From Flammeovirgaceae bacterium UBA2786 (lineage in GTDB: Bacteria; Bacteroidota; Bacteroidia; Cytophagales; Cyclobacteriaceae): a stretch of 42,228 nucleotides of DNA. Under the pieces are notes generated by a model that was given only the letters and a program-made list of their open reading frames with translations, did not search any database and was not told where the DNA came from. Position 1 is the stretch's first letter. Every line of letters starts with the position of its first letter. The stretch spans positions 1 to 42,228 of the forward strand of contig DEIA01000049.1 of NCBI GenBank assembly GCA_002352225.1, given 5' to 3'. A program made the position numbers and the translations under genes. Positions 8,350 through 17,344 of the stretch are shown piece after piece.

Positions 8350-11300
8350 CTATCTCCAATCGCCCAGTAATATTGCCCCGGCCCAATAGTAAGGATGTTG
8401 GAATTTTGAATTACGAGAAACCGAAATCTGAGCCTCACGCAGGGCATCGAGTGTTGCCATGGTACGCATATTTTTGTAAAATTCTGTCATCAATAAAGAG
8501 GTGGCCTCATCATCTACTTTCCATAAGGTTGCTACCACACTCTTCACTCCGTTTTGTAAAAACCCACTGGCCGGACTTACAGGCGAACTTTCAGCCGATC
8601 CTTTAGTAACGGCTGTCTGGCATGCCGATAGCACCACAATATCTAAATGGTTCATCACTTCCATACCCCACAATTCTTCCAGTGTAAGTTTACCATCGCC
8701 ATTGGTATCTTTACCTTCTGCCATTGTTAAAAATGATTGCGTAAAATCTTCGTAGTCTAAATTACCATGTGTGGCAAAGTGCATTACCGTAAAATCTTCA
8801 CCCGCTCCTTTCACTTTCTCTTCCGTGGCCTGATCGCGCAAAAACACGGCTGAGGATGGATATAATTTCTTAATCTCTGCTACTTCTCTTTCCGTGCTCG
8901 GCAATGTTTTATCCGGATTACCGAATGCAATTATCTTCATACTCTTCTCGGCATCGGCTAATCGTAAAATATTGGTTGAGCTTACATAAAAAACAGCAAA
9001 CTGGTTAACCAGTAAATTGAAATCCCCATTTGCCAAGGTTTTGCCCAACAACTGAAACGGAATGTAATTCAACACACCAGTAGCAATAATTCCCAGTCGT
9101 TTCTTTGAAGCAATTTCAGCTGCTGCTGGTGCAATAAGATGCTGATACATTTCTTCAAACGGAATCATAGCATTATCATGCTGCTTTACATTGTACACCA
9201 GCTCCTGCCGGTATTTTGCTTCCTGGCTAATATCCAGTTTACTAAATGTGCCCATCTTATTGCGGGTTACATTCAACATCGCATTTACGTTGCGAGCCAA
9301 TTGATCGCGACCCACATTTACAATTTTAGCAATAACGGTATCGCGTGTGGCCACAAAAATATATAACTGGTTTTCACCTGGCAGGTATGAGAGCAGTGCC
9401 ATATCTTCAGGGATATTCTTTTTCTCTCGTCTGAATTCTACCGGCTGCACACTATTATTAAAGTATTTGGTAAGTTCCGGGCGCACATTAACCTGTTGGT
9501 TCACAAACTTGAGGTAATCGCCTTCTGCAATGGTTTTGGTACCATCTAAATTTTTCAACCGTTCTTTGTTCTGTTGTTCAGTTGGTAATGCTTTTTCGTT
9601 TGCAATCTGCAGCTCAATCCCGTCAAGCCTGGCTTTCATGTTTCGCTCCTGCTCTACAATTTTGCTTTTACCTGAATCTTCAAACTTCACATCTATGTTT
9701 TTGAACTTAGCTTTAATGTTATCTTCATTATTCTTTTGCAGGTAGCCCATAGCCAGTTCGGTTTCACCTAACTGCAACAATACATCTACCAGTGCTTCAT
9801 ATACCTTTAGAATATTTTTGTCGGACGAAAATAATTTCCGTGCTTCTTCGCCACCCGTTACTTTATTACGAATCTTCTCAATTACTACTACCGCTTCTTT
9901 CAGGTAATCGCGGCTTTGTGGAAGTTGTTTATTCTCTTTGTACAACATTCCCAACCAGTATAAACTCTCCCAAAGTGTATTATACTTATTCATCTCGCGC
10001 GATGCTTTGATGCTTTCTTCCAGAATAGGTTTGGCTTTGGTGTAATTTTTCTGTAACACTTCAAGTTGGCCTAACAGACTCAGGTTAGCGATGTAATCTA
10101 CCCGTAATGATTTTTCCTTAGCTGCTTTTACTCCTTCATTCAAAAAGCGTCCGGCTTCATCGTACTTTTTTTCTTCAATCTTTAGTCTGCCAATCATACT
10201 TAACGCTTCGGTTTTAGGGCGTGGGGCCCCTACCTTATCAAACACAATCAGCGCCTGACGCAGCCAGGTATCGGCTTGTACATAGTCGTTCAAATAAAAA
10301 TAAGATTCCCCAATCAGACTATGCACAATACCAAAGTTCTCGTTATAATCTCCAGCTCTTTTCATTATCTCGTACGACTTCTGATAATACTCTAATCCTT
10401 TTTGATAATCGCCTTGTGCAGTGTACACGGTACCAATATTGGCTAATGGGGCCAATCTGTTGTATTCAGAATTAACCTTTCGGTATAGACTATCGCTGGC
10501 CATCTGGTAACGCAGCGATTTATCATACTCACTTAATTGCTTGTATACATTCCCTAAATCAATATAGGCGCCTGCCAACCCCCATTCATTGTTAGTGCTG
10601 CGGTACAATTCAAAACTTTTATGACCTAACTCTAATGCTTTTTGAAACTCCCCTGCTTCGGCCATTACATTACTGCGTACCTCCAATACGTAAGCTTTAA
10701 GTGTAACATCGTTTAGTGTATCGGAAATTTCCTGAGCCTGATCTAATAATTTCACTGCTTTTACATTGTCGCCATATACATACGAAGCATCGTTACCCAT
10801 TTCGACTAATGCATAGGCCGCCTCTTTACTGCGGTTTGTCTTTTTGTAAATATCAAGTGCCTTACGAATGTAATCTTCCGCCTCGGCAAACTTTCCTTGC
10901 GATCGGTTAAGTCCTTTTAGCCGCAGATAGCAAAACGCCAGTATATTATCGTCCTTTATTTGAATAGAAAGTTTTACAGCTTCATCAAAATATGCACCAG
11001 CCTTTTTATAATTGCTATTGGCTGTTTGTTCCAGCGTACCCAGATTGGCAACTGTATAAATTAAGTTAGGTTTATCGTTAATCTTACGTTGCAGAGTCAA
11101 TGTTTCTAAATACAGCCTCTCCGCTTCTTTGTAATCTGTTTTAGATTGATAACCACTGGCCAGGTTGGCAATAGCCAGAGCCCAGTTTACGGTATCCTTA
11201 CTCGCTTTTAATAAACCAATAGCTTTGTTATAGTATTCAAAAGCAGTGCTAAACTCTTTTGTTTTTATATAGCTGGCGGCTAGATCTTGATACGCAGGGG

Positions 11301-13938
11301 CTAATTGCGTAGAGTCATTTAATTGGCGCAACGCACTTACAGTATTATTCAATGCTTCTTGTGCTGCTACCGGGTTGTTGGTTTCAGTAAATAGTGTTGC
11401 AAGTTTAGACCATGAGCTGGCCACTTGTGCAAGGTTTCGGCATTTTTTTGCAAGCGCTATGGCGGATTGGTGAAACTGGATAGCTTTTTCAAAGTCAAGT
11501 TTACTCCAGTAATTCTGCCCAATATTCGACAACATAACGGAGGCATTAACTGAATCGGCCGCTTCCATATACAGTTTATAGGCGATCTGATAGCGACCAA
11601 TGGCTTCATCATATTTAAAAAGATGCGAGCCCAGGTTATAAGCATATTCCCAATGCGATTCGGCTTCCTGAGCTTTATCGCCCAGCATATTAAATTCCGA
11701 AACAGCCTGCAGATATGATTCGTTAGCTTTTGAATAATTTTTTAGTGCTGCATACCCTTTACCTACATTCAATAACACCTGAGCACTCTTGTGATTGTTA
11801 CCCGCTGCTTTAAATAACCGGGCCGATTCGCGGTAATGAAATAACGATTGTTCTTTATTACCAAAGTGTTTGCAGGTAACAGCCCACCGGTCATGCGTAT
11901 CGGCTTGCTCAGCCATCCGATGTTTTACATTCGTTAAGGTTAATGCTTGCTGGTGGTATTTATACGCATTTACAGAATCGCCCAGATCACGATACTGATA
12001 TCCAATATTATTAAGCACGGTGGCCGTGTTGGTGGTATCGTTCTGCAGTTTATAAATTTTAACAGCTTCGGTGTAGTATTCTATTGATTTGCGGGGATCG
12101 TTCAGGTAATCTTTCCCATGAATAAAGGCCATATCCCACCATGCATCAGTCAGGTGAGTATAATCGTCTTTCTTAACCAATGGAAAAACTTCCTTTATTT
12201 TTGCCAGAGCAGCTTTTGCGTCTTTGTTTTCCCGGTATCCTTTATAAATATTACGCTTGGTGCTGATTAACCGCGCAGTATCTTTTAGTCCGGTATAAAT
12301 TTTTTCAGACTCGGAATAGCTTGCTATTGATTTCTTAAATTCTCCGAGCGAAAAATGCAGGCTGCCTTCATAGTCTAATGCATAGGCAAGTTTTTCAACC
12401 TTGTTCCATTCACGGCCATACTTTACTGCTTCGGCAATAGCCGTTTTTGCTTTGTTCCCATCTTTTAGTTCTTTGAAGTTTATTGCTATGTTTCTTTTCA
12501 GATCAATCATGCTGGCTGTGTCGCGTAACGCGGTATAAATTTTAAAAGCTTGATCATAATTTGCGGTTCCTTCTTTCGTTTTTCCCAACTCATCGGAATA
12601 CATAAAACCAATCTCCCACAATAGTTCAGCCTCCGCACTACTATTATCAACCGAGCGTGCAAAACTTAATCCCTGATCATACTCTGCAATTGCTTTATTA
12701 TACTCCTTCTTTTTCCGTTGCAGTTTAGCCAGTTCTTTATATGTGGTAATCAACTCGTTTTGGTAGGTCTTTGAGTCGCGATCGTTGGTAAAGACAAGAG
12801 TTCGTAAGTCTTTTGCAAGTAGCAAGTGTTCTTCGGCCTTTGTTATTTGGCCGGTTTGCACATAGGCTAAAGCCATATAATGTTGCGCATAACCTTCTCC
12901 GTACTCACTTCCGGCAGCTTTAAATTTACCCGCAGCTTTATCATACCATGTAATACTTTCAGCAAAATGATCCTGAGCTTCTTCAACCAGGGCCACTTCG
13001 TAATTATATAAAGCTTCATTGTAGGTATCGTTCAGTTTTGCACCTAAGAAAATACAGGCTTCTAATACATTCAAAGCTTCATTATATTGTTGCGATTTGC
13101 GTAATTCCTGCGCTTCCTGATACCAGTCGTAAACCATGTCTTTAGTAATCCTTCTCTCATAGTTCGTATAGCTGGTTTCCATTTTTTCCTGCGAGGAGCC
13201 AACAAACAAGGTGCGTAACTCGGCCGGTGTAGTACGGTCGCCCTCCAACGCATATTCACTAAAACTCCGCACCCAGGGTTGGGTTAATCCTGCGTTACTT
13301 GTGTATTGCAGGGTGGTGTGATATAAATAAGACCATACCGAAATAGTATCTGCCTTTTCCAGCACTTCGTAGAGCAGCATCCCTTTTTGCGGGCCTTCTT
13401 TCACACGACTCGTATTTTGGGTTGCTTTCAGTTGTCTGCCTGCCTCGTTAAGTGCCATTTGCATAGCCACAAATTTTTCTGTTCGTAACCGATATCCATC
13501 TGTTTTCAGGATTTCATCTAAGGTGTAGTAAGGCTTTCCTGTTTCATCGGTAAAAAATATTCCGTAGGAGGCCAGATAGAAATAGGAGCTTTTGAATTTT
13601 AAATTAACGGGTATTCTGGCAAACAACAGATCGCCTTTATAAACCTGTTCTTTGGTTTCAAGAAGTGCATTGGCCATTTTAGTTGTAGCTTCTTGAATTG
13701 TAATTGAATTAACGTAATGTGCTTCGCCTTTTCGTTGCTGTTGCAGTATAGCCCACACCTCGCCATTGCTGCCCTTTTGTATGCCCGCCTCAGTACCGTA
13801 ATTGATCGTTACAAGATATTTGTTAGCCCCCTTGTTTTCGACAGAAACAATAGGAAAGGCAAACCACATTTCAGTAGATTGAGCAAAAGTAGTATTGCCT
13901 GATAACAGGAAGGCGAACAGAATTAACAAAGCACGCAT
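8350..13938 (-). CDS. Giant secreted TPR-CHAT protein (caspase-fold protease domain)
   Basis: 1862 residues. Signal peptide MRALLILFAFLLSGNTTFAQ at the start implies export to the periplasm or cell surface. After an N-terminal domain of about 250 residues, residues about 260-1430 are a long array of TPR-type helical repeats, roughly 25 or more units. A charged, probably coiled segment (about 1450-1540) leads into a C-terminal CHAT domain (about 1560-1862), a caspase-like fold with catalytic dyad H1724 ('HFATHG') and C1773 ('LSACQT'), both intact. Known CHAT proteases include separase-related and CRISPR-linked (Craspase, TPR-CHAT) enzymes; here no cas gene is nearby. An EF-hand-type loop lies between the dyad residues. 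It stands as a single-gene unit; substrate unknown. Confidence 0.92.
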   Translation of the reverse strand: MRALLILFAFLLSGNTTFAQSTEMWFAFPIVSVENKGANKYLVTINYGTEAGIQKGSNGEVWAILQQQRKGEAHYVNSITIQEATTKMANALLETKEQVYKGDLLFARIPVNLKFKSSYFYLASYGIFFTDETGKPYYTLDEILKTDGYRLRTEKFVAMQMALNEAGRQLKATQNTSRVKEGPQKGMLLYEVLEKADTISVWSYLYHTTLQYTSNAGLTQPWVRSFSEYALEGDRTTPAELRTLFVGSSQEKMETSYTNYERRITKDMVYDWYQEAQELRKSQQYNEALNVLEACIFLGAKLNDTYNEALYNYEVALVEEAQDHFAESITWYDKAAGKFKAAGSEYGEGYAQHYMALAYVQTGQITKAEEHLLLAKDLRTLVFTNDRDSKTYQNELITTYKELAKLQRKKKEYNKAIAEYDQGLSFARSVDNSSAEAELLWEIGFMYSDELGKTKEGTANYDQAFKIYTALRDTASMIDLKRNIAINFKELKDGNKAKTAIAEAVKYGREWNKVEKLAYALDYEGSLHFSLGEFKKSIASYSESEKIYTGLKDTARLISTKRNIYKGYRENKDAKAALAKIKEVFPLVKKDDYTHLTDAWWDMAFIHGKDYLNDPRKSIEYYTEAVKIYKLQNDTTNTATVLNNIGYQYRDLGDSVNAYKYHQQALTLTNVKHRMAEQADTHDRWAVTCKHFGNKEQSLFHYRESARLFKAAGNNHKSAQVLLNVGKGYAALKNYSKANESYLQAVSEFNMLGDKAQEAESHWEYAYNLGSHLFKYDEAIGRYQIAYKLYMEAADSVNASVMLSNIGQNYWSKLDFEKAIQFHQSAIALAKKCRNLAQVASSWSKLATLFTETNNPVAAQEALNNTVSALRQLNDSTQLAPAYQDLAASYIKTKEFSTAFEYYNKAIGLLKASKDTVNWALAIANLASGYQSKTDYKEAERLYLETLTLQRKINDKPNLIYTVANLGTLEQTANSNYKKAGAYFDEAVKLSIQIKDDNILAFCYLRLKGLNRSQGKFAEAEDYIRKALDIYKKTNRSKEAAYALVEMGNDASYVYGDNVKAVKLLDQAQEISDTLNDVTLKAYVLEVRSNVMAEAGEFQKALELGHKSFELYRSTNNEWGLAGAYIDLGNVYKQLSEYDKSLRYQMASDSLYRKVNSEYNRLAPLANIGTVYTAQGDYQKGLEYYQKSYEIMKRAGDYNENFGIVHSLIGESYFYLNDYVQADTWLRQALIVFDKVGAPRPKTEALSMIGRLKIEEKKYDEAGRFLNEGVKAAKEKSLRVDYIANLSLLGQLEVLQKNYTKAKPILEESIKASREMNKYNTLWESLYWLGMLYKENKQLPQSRDYLKEAVVVIEKIRNKVTGGEEARKLFSSDKNILKVYEALVDVLLQLGETELAMGYLQKNNEDNIKAKFKNIDVKFEDSGKSKIVEQERNMKARLDGIELQIANEKALPTEQQNKERLKNLDGTKTIAEGDYLKFVNQQVNVRPELTKYFNNSVQPVEFRREKKNIPEDMALLSYLPGENQLYIFVATRDTVIAKIVNVGRDQLARNVNAMLNVTRNKMGTFSKLDISQEAKYRQELVYNVKQHDNAMIPFEEMYQHLIAPAAAEIASKKRLGIIATGVLNYIPFQLLGKTLANGDFNLLVNQFAVFYVSSTNILRLADAEKSMKIIAFGNPDKTLPSTEREVAEIKKLYPSSAVFLRDQATEEKVKGAGEDFTVMHFATHGNLDYEDFTQSFLTMAEGKDTNGDGKLTLEELWGMEVMNHLDIVVLSACQTAVTKGSAESSPVSPASGFLQNGVKSVVATLWKVDDEATSLLMTEFYKNMRTMATLDALREAQISVSRNSKFQHPYYWAGAILLGDWR
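8674..8709 (-). other. EF-hand-like calcium-binding loop in the CHAT domain
   Basis: Residues 1744-1755 of the TPR-CHAT protein read D-T-N-G-D-G-K-L-T-L-E-E, which has Asp, Asn, Asp, Gly6, hydrophobic 8, Thr9 and Glu12 exactly where a canonical 12-residue EF-hand loop needs them. CHAT domains often carry a shorter 'DGxLTxxE' segment just here, so part of the match is family background; the added Asp-Thr-Asn completes the calcium pattern. Calcium binding is inference. Confidence 0.5.
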
Positions 13939-14109
13939 AGACGGGTTAATAGGGCAGAAAATTTAAGCATTTTTTTCGCCCCGTATGTGTTGATAACTCC
14001 TAAGATTACAAAATCCGTGCTGGTACGGATACCTGAATAGCGTTGGGGTTTCTCAAGTTTTTATTACAATGGCCGGTAAGGGTATTTTAAAAATGACACC
14101 AAACCTTGT

Positions 14110-14886
14110 TCAATTTAACAACTGGGTGGTTTCTTCCGCATCAATTGTAATATCATCCTCACCCACATCATCAAACGGGTTTTCAAGATGATCCTGAATA
14201 TTATCCAGACTTACCAGAATAAAACTATATAAAACGGGCATCACGTATTCCAGTGAATCGGAATAATCGCCTACCGTGCTGGCAAAGTATGGTCCGTATA
14301 TAATTGGAAACACGTAAATAAAAACCTTGCTGTACGTGCGTAATGTAACCGGGGTGCGATAATTATGAATGATTTTCATATTATCGAATGCAATAATCAT
14401 TTTACTAACATATTGGTTTACCCGCGATATCTCGCTGCTTTGTACTTCATGTTTACGCAACTCGTTTGTAAATTCTGATAACTCAGAAAAAAGTTTGTAC
14501 ATGGCCATTTCATTAGATTTCCATTCCGGGTTATGATTGGTCTTGAACATTTCACGCATCAATTTCATCATTTCAAAAATGATTTTCCTGATGCGATCGG
14601 GTAATGCTTTTTCTTTAACAGGTGGCCAGTCGCGGGTGGCAAAGTAAATCGCCACTGCGTGTCCTTTAAAATCGGCAAAACGTTGTAAAGCAGTTTCTCT
14701 GCGTGTATACGCTGAGCCAATCGAAAACACAACCGGAAATACAATGGCCACCCCCACCAGCATGTCGGGAAATTTGGCGATAAGGCCAAAGTGAAAACAC
14801 GTGTACGTTGAAATAACTGCCAACGCAGTGATGATGAACGTTTTGTAGTTAATGATTAAGGAAAAACTCTTAAAGATTTTTTTCAT
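14110..14886 (-). CDS. Bestrophin-like membrane channel protein
   Basis: About 258 residues from the ATG at 14886 (MKKIFKSFSLIINYKTF); an upstream in-frame ATG at 14916 would add ten residues. Two N-terminal membrane segments (about 16-60) and a C-terminal pair (about 180-225) frame a charged helical middle. The strongest mark is the region 'YVMPVLYSFILVSLDNIQDHLENPFD' followed by acidic 'GEDDI', which matches the conserved C-terminal helix of bacterial bestrophin (UPF0187) proteins. 'GSAYTRRETALQRFADFKGHA' (about 50-70) also fits. Bacterial bestrophins form pentameric ion channels in the inner membrane; ion selectivity cannot be told from sequence. Confidence 0.8.
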   Translation of the reverse strand: MKKIFKSFSLIINYKTFIITALAVISTYTCFHFGLIAKFPDMLVGVAIVFPVVFSIGSAYTRRETALQRFADFKGHAVAIYFATRDWPPVKEKALPDRIRKIIFEMMKLMREMFKTNHNPEWKSNEMAMYKLFSELSEFTNELRKHEVQSSEISRVNQYVSKMIIAFDNMKIIHNYRTPVTLRTYSKVFIYVFPIIYGPYFASTVGDYSDSLEYVMPVLYSFILVSLDNIQDHLENPFDDVGEDDITIDAEETTQLLN

Positions 14887-14978
14887 TGGGGTGTGTAAGG
14901 CCTCGAAAATTTCCAAAAAGAGCGGACATTACCAAATTGTTAAGCTCAAAATGTGAAAATCTTCCATTTTCAAAATCG

Positions 14979-15000
14979 CATAACAATATTCATGGTTATG
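14979..15000 (-). repeat. Small inverted repeat downstream of the SPOR-OmpA gene
   Basis: CATAAC (14979-14984) and GTTATG (14995-15000) can pair around a ten-base loop, and a second weak A/T hairpin (TGAAAAT/ATTTTCA) follows at about 14953-14972. They lie 20-70 bases after the SPOR-OmpA stop on the - strand. They could help end that transcript, but there is no good T tract, so this is a weak call. Confidence 0.3.
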
Positions 15001-15020
15001 TCTGTACTGTTGCTTGGTTC

Positions 15021-16250
15021 TTAATCTTCCAGCACTTCAACCTCAACCCGCACATTTCTACGGGCATTGTTGCTGTTCTTGTCGTGCAACATCCGATTGC
15101 CCCCCCAAGCCTTTATGCTAATGCGATTAGCCGCTATTCCATTAGAAACCAACCAGTCTTTTATTACCTGCGCACGGGCTTCCGATAATTCCTTTGCAGA
15201 ACCTGAGCCATCAACCACATCCTGGGTTAACTCAAAGAAGTTTTTAGAAGGACCCATAGTAACAATTTTGCCACGGGCATTGCCATTAGTGTGGCCATGC
15301 AGCATTATCTTGTAGCGCTCGTTGGAATTCATAAATTCCAAAAGTCGGTTCAGTTCATATTTTGATTCTGGCAACATCACTGCTGCATCGTTAAAGAAAT
15401 ATACATTATAGAGTGTTTCAATATCGCCCCGGTGCAAGCGAGACAGATCGAACTGAACAATATACTTATCCTCTTTCCATTCGATGTACTCGGGCAAATT
15501 ATCGGGCTTTATTTCGCTCAGGCTAAAGTCATGCTGCACTTTCCGAAAACCAAATGCTGAACCGATAAGGGTTACTTTGCCCGTTTTATTCTTAAGATCA
15601 ACCATGGGTATAGCTTCGTGTGCCTTCACTTTTTTAATCAATCGCGACACATCACTATCCACTATCTCCACATCACCTTCAATAGGTTGACTATTGGTTG
15701 GGTTAAACAAGTAGAATATTACTGTTGCTTCTTTAAACGGAGTAATACCTTTTGGTTTTGTTTCGATATTGGGTTTTTCAACCTCCGGCTGCTTTTCTTC
15801 TACCACGGCTTCGTTCGGCTCAACTGGCTTGGGTTCAGAAACAGTAAGAACACTCGTATTACTATCTGTGTTTGTTTGTGTTTCTTTTGGTTTTAAAGCG
15901 GCAGCCTCTGATGGTACATTAACGTTTTCTTTCATTACCCGCACCCAGGCTTGATCAAATCCTCCCTCCTTTCTGGTCTTCAACATCTGTTCAATGGACT
16001 CGTCAAAATCAGCATAAAAATCGAGATAGACATAATAAAATTTGCGGCCCGCATCATAACCATATTTGGAATGCAGCCCTTTGTTGTTAAGCTGTGCTAC
16101 ATAATTTTCCATGTACTTTTCCTGCCCTATTCGATAAGCAGCCACCACAATGTAGTGTCCTTTTTGAAGGTATTCGCCTTTGGGGGTAGATTCCGTAAAC
16201 GACAAAGAAAGGGCCCCGATCAAAATCAGAGCAATAACTTGGCCTCTCAT
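15021..16250 (-). CDS. SPOR-like and OmpA-like domain envelope protein
   Basis: 409 residues with an N-terminal signal segment (MRGQVIALILIGALSLSF). Residues about 30-112 look like a SPOR-type domain ('YIVVAAYRIGQEKYMENYVAQLNNKGLHSKYGY', 'YYVYLDFYADFDESIEQM'), which in other bacteria binds denuded peptidoglycan glycans. A Pro/Glu/Lys/Thr-rich linker (about 118-175) leads to a beta domain (about 175-275). The C-terminal third (about 285-409) is OmpA-like: 'VYFFNDAAVMLPESKYELNRLLEFM', 'LHGHTNG', 'LSEARAQVIKDWLVSNGI' and 'NSNNARRNVRVEVEV', which bind the peptide stem of peptidoglycan. The protein would therefore tether the envelope to the cell wall through two different contacts. Exact role unknown. 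Confidence 0.85.
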   Translation of the reverse strand: MRGQVIALILIGALSLSFTESTPKGEYLQKGHYIVVAAYRIGQEKYMENYVAQLNNKGLHSKYGYDAGRKFYYVYLDFYADFDESIEQMLKTRKEGGFDQAWVRVMKENVNVPSEAAALKPKETQTNTDSNTSVLTVSEPKPVEPNEAVVEEKQPEVEKPNIETKPKGITPFKEATVIFYLFNPTNSQPIEGDVEIVDSDVSRLIKKVKAHEAIPMVDLKNKTGKVTLIGSAFGFRKVQHDFSLSEIKPDNLPEYIEWKEDKYIVQFDLSRLHRGDIETLYNVYFFNDAAVMLPESKYELNRLLEFMNSNERYKIMLHGHTNGNARGKIVTMGPSKNFFELTQDVVDGSGSAKELSEARAQVIKDWLVSNGIAANRISIKAWGGNRMLHDKNSNNARRNVRVEVEVLED

Positions 16251-16309
16251 AGGGTAGGTTTTTGGTTAATTAAATATTGAATAAAAAACTGATTTCTGCA
16301 ATTGGGGGG

Positions 16310-17263
16310 TTAGCGCCCGAACATCTGCTTCAGAAAACCAACTCCGTAACCAGTAAGTTGTACAAATGCCGAAGGCACACTGAGCAGCGCTACCGATACT
16401 GATTTAAGCGTAATAAAGGCATGTATAGCAATAATTAAAAAGTAACTGCCATATCCAGTCAACAGCATCATGCCCGGCATCGGAAAAAATAAAATCATAA
16501 TTGGCACAGCACACATACCCAGCAGAAAGCAAACCGGAAACCAATGCGTAAGTTTTATTTCGCCCGGGTGTGTGCGGCCTACTAATACACGGCCTTTACC
16601 AAAATTTGAAACTTGTTTAAAAAAATCGTGCAGCGTGGTTCTGCGTTTATGATAGACAAAAGCATCCGAAATCAGAGCCACATTAAATCCATGCTTGCGC
16701 ATACGCACACTTAGTTCAATATCTTCTGCATACCGGTCAAAAGAAAACCCGTTGGTTTGATTATACACTGCACGACTAATACCCATATTAAAACTTCTCG
16801 GCTGAAATCCCCTTTTCTTCCCTCCGCGAATTCCACCCGTGGTTAAAACCGATGCCATTGTATACCCCATAGCACGTTGCAGCGGAGTAAAATCATCGCG
16901 ACCTCTGTCAGGCCCACCCCATGCATCTACTTTTTCAGTGAGCATGAAATTTTCAACAGCAGTAAAGTACGTTTCGGGTATTACGCAATCGCTATCGAAT
17001 ACAACAAAATACTCACCTCTGGCACGTTCAAATCCAAAATTGCGACTGGGGCCAGGACCGCTATTAGGCTTAAAATAATAAGCAATAGAGAGTTTAGATG
17101 CGTATTGCTCATACACTTCCCGACTGGTTTTTTCTGAACCGTCTTCCACCAACAGAATCTCAAAATTTTTGTATGTCTGCCTTGTAAGGCTCTCTAATAA
17201 CTCCCATACTTCGTGCGGACGATTATAAACCGGGATGATTACTGAATACTTTGGATTTTGCAT
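16310..17263 (-). CDS. Family 2 glycosyltransferase with C-terminal membrane anchor
   Basis: 317 residues. GT-A fold of family 2: 'YSVIIPVYNRPHEVWELLESLTRQTY' (6-31), 'ILLVEDGS' (36-43) and the metal/UDP-binding DSD at 90-92. The acceptor/base region is 'YAEDIELSVRMRKHGF'. Three hydrophobic segments occupy about 225-310, so it sits in the inner membrane with the catalytic domain cytoplasmic. It would move a sugar from a nucleotide donor to a lipid or polysaccharide acceptor; donor and acceptor are unknown. A perfect -7 element lies seven bases upstream of the start, so its mRNA may have almost no leader. Confidence 0.88.
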   Translation of the reverse strand: MQNPKYSVIIPVYNRPHEVWELLESLTRQTYKNFEILLVEDGSEKTSREVYEQYASKLSIAYYFKPNSGPGPSRNFGFERARGEYFVVFDSDCVIPETYFTAVENFMLTEKVDAWGGPDRGRDDFTPLQRAMGYTMASVLTTGGIRGGKKRGFQPRSFNMGISRAVYNQTNGFSFDRYAEDIELSVRMRKHGFNVALISDAFVYHKRRTTLHDFFKQVSNFGKGRVLVGRTHPGEIKLTHWFPVCFLLGMCAVPIMILFFPMPGMMLLTGYGSYFLIIAIHAFITLKSVSVALLSVPSAFVQLTGYGVGFLKQMFGR

Positions 17264-17270
17264 TTCAAAA

Positions 17271-17278
17271 CAAAAGTA
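17271..17278 (-). promoter_or_regulatory. -7 promoter element for the glycosyltransferase gene
   Basis: On the - strand this reads TACTTTTG, a perfect TAnnTTTG match, ending seven bases before the ATG at 17263. No TTG or TTTG was found at the expected -33 spacing, so the call rests on the -7 element alone. Confidence 0.45.
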
Positions 17279-17344
17279 GTGAATCCCTGAACAGGAAATT
17301 TATCGCTATCCGGTTTTGGGTGGTTGGTTTTAGTATATTTAAGT

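Noticed and set aside
8350..13938. The CHAT gene as part of a CRISPR-Cas (Craspase-like) or gasdermin defence system
   Set aside because: No cas gene, CRISPR repeat or gasdermin-like gene is adjacent and the protein carries a signal peptide.
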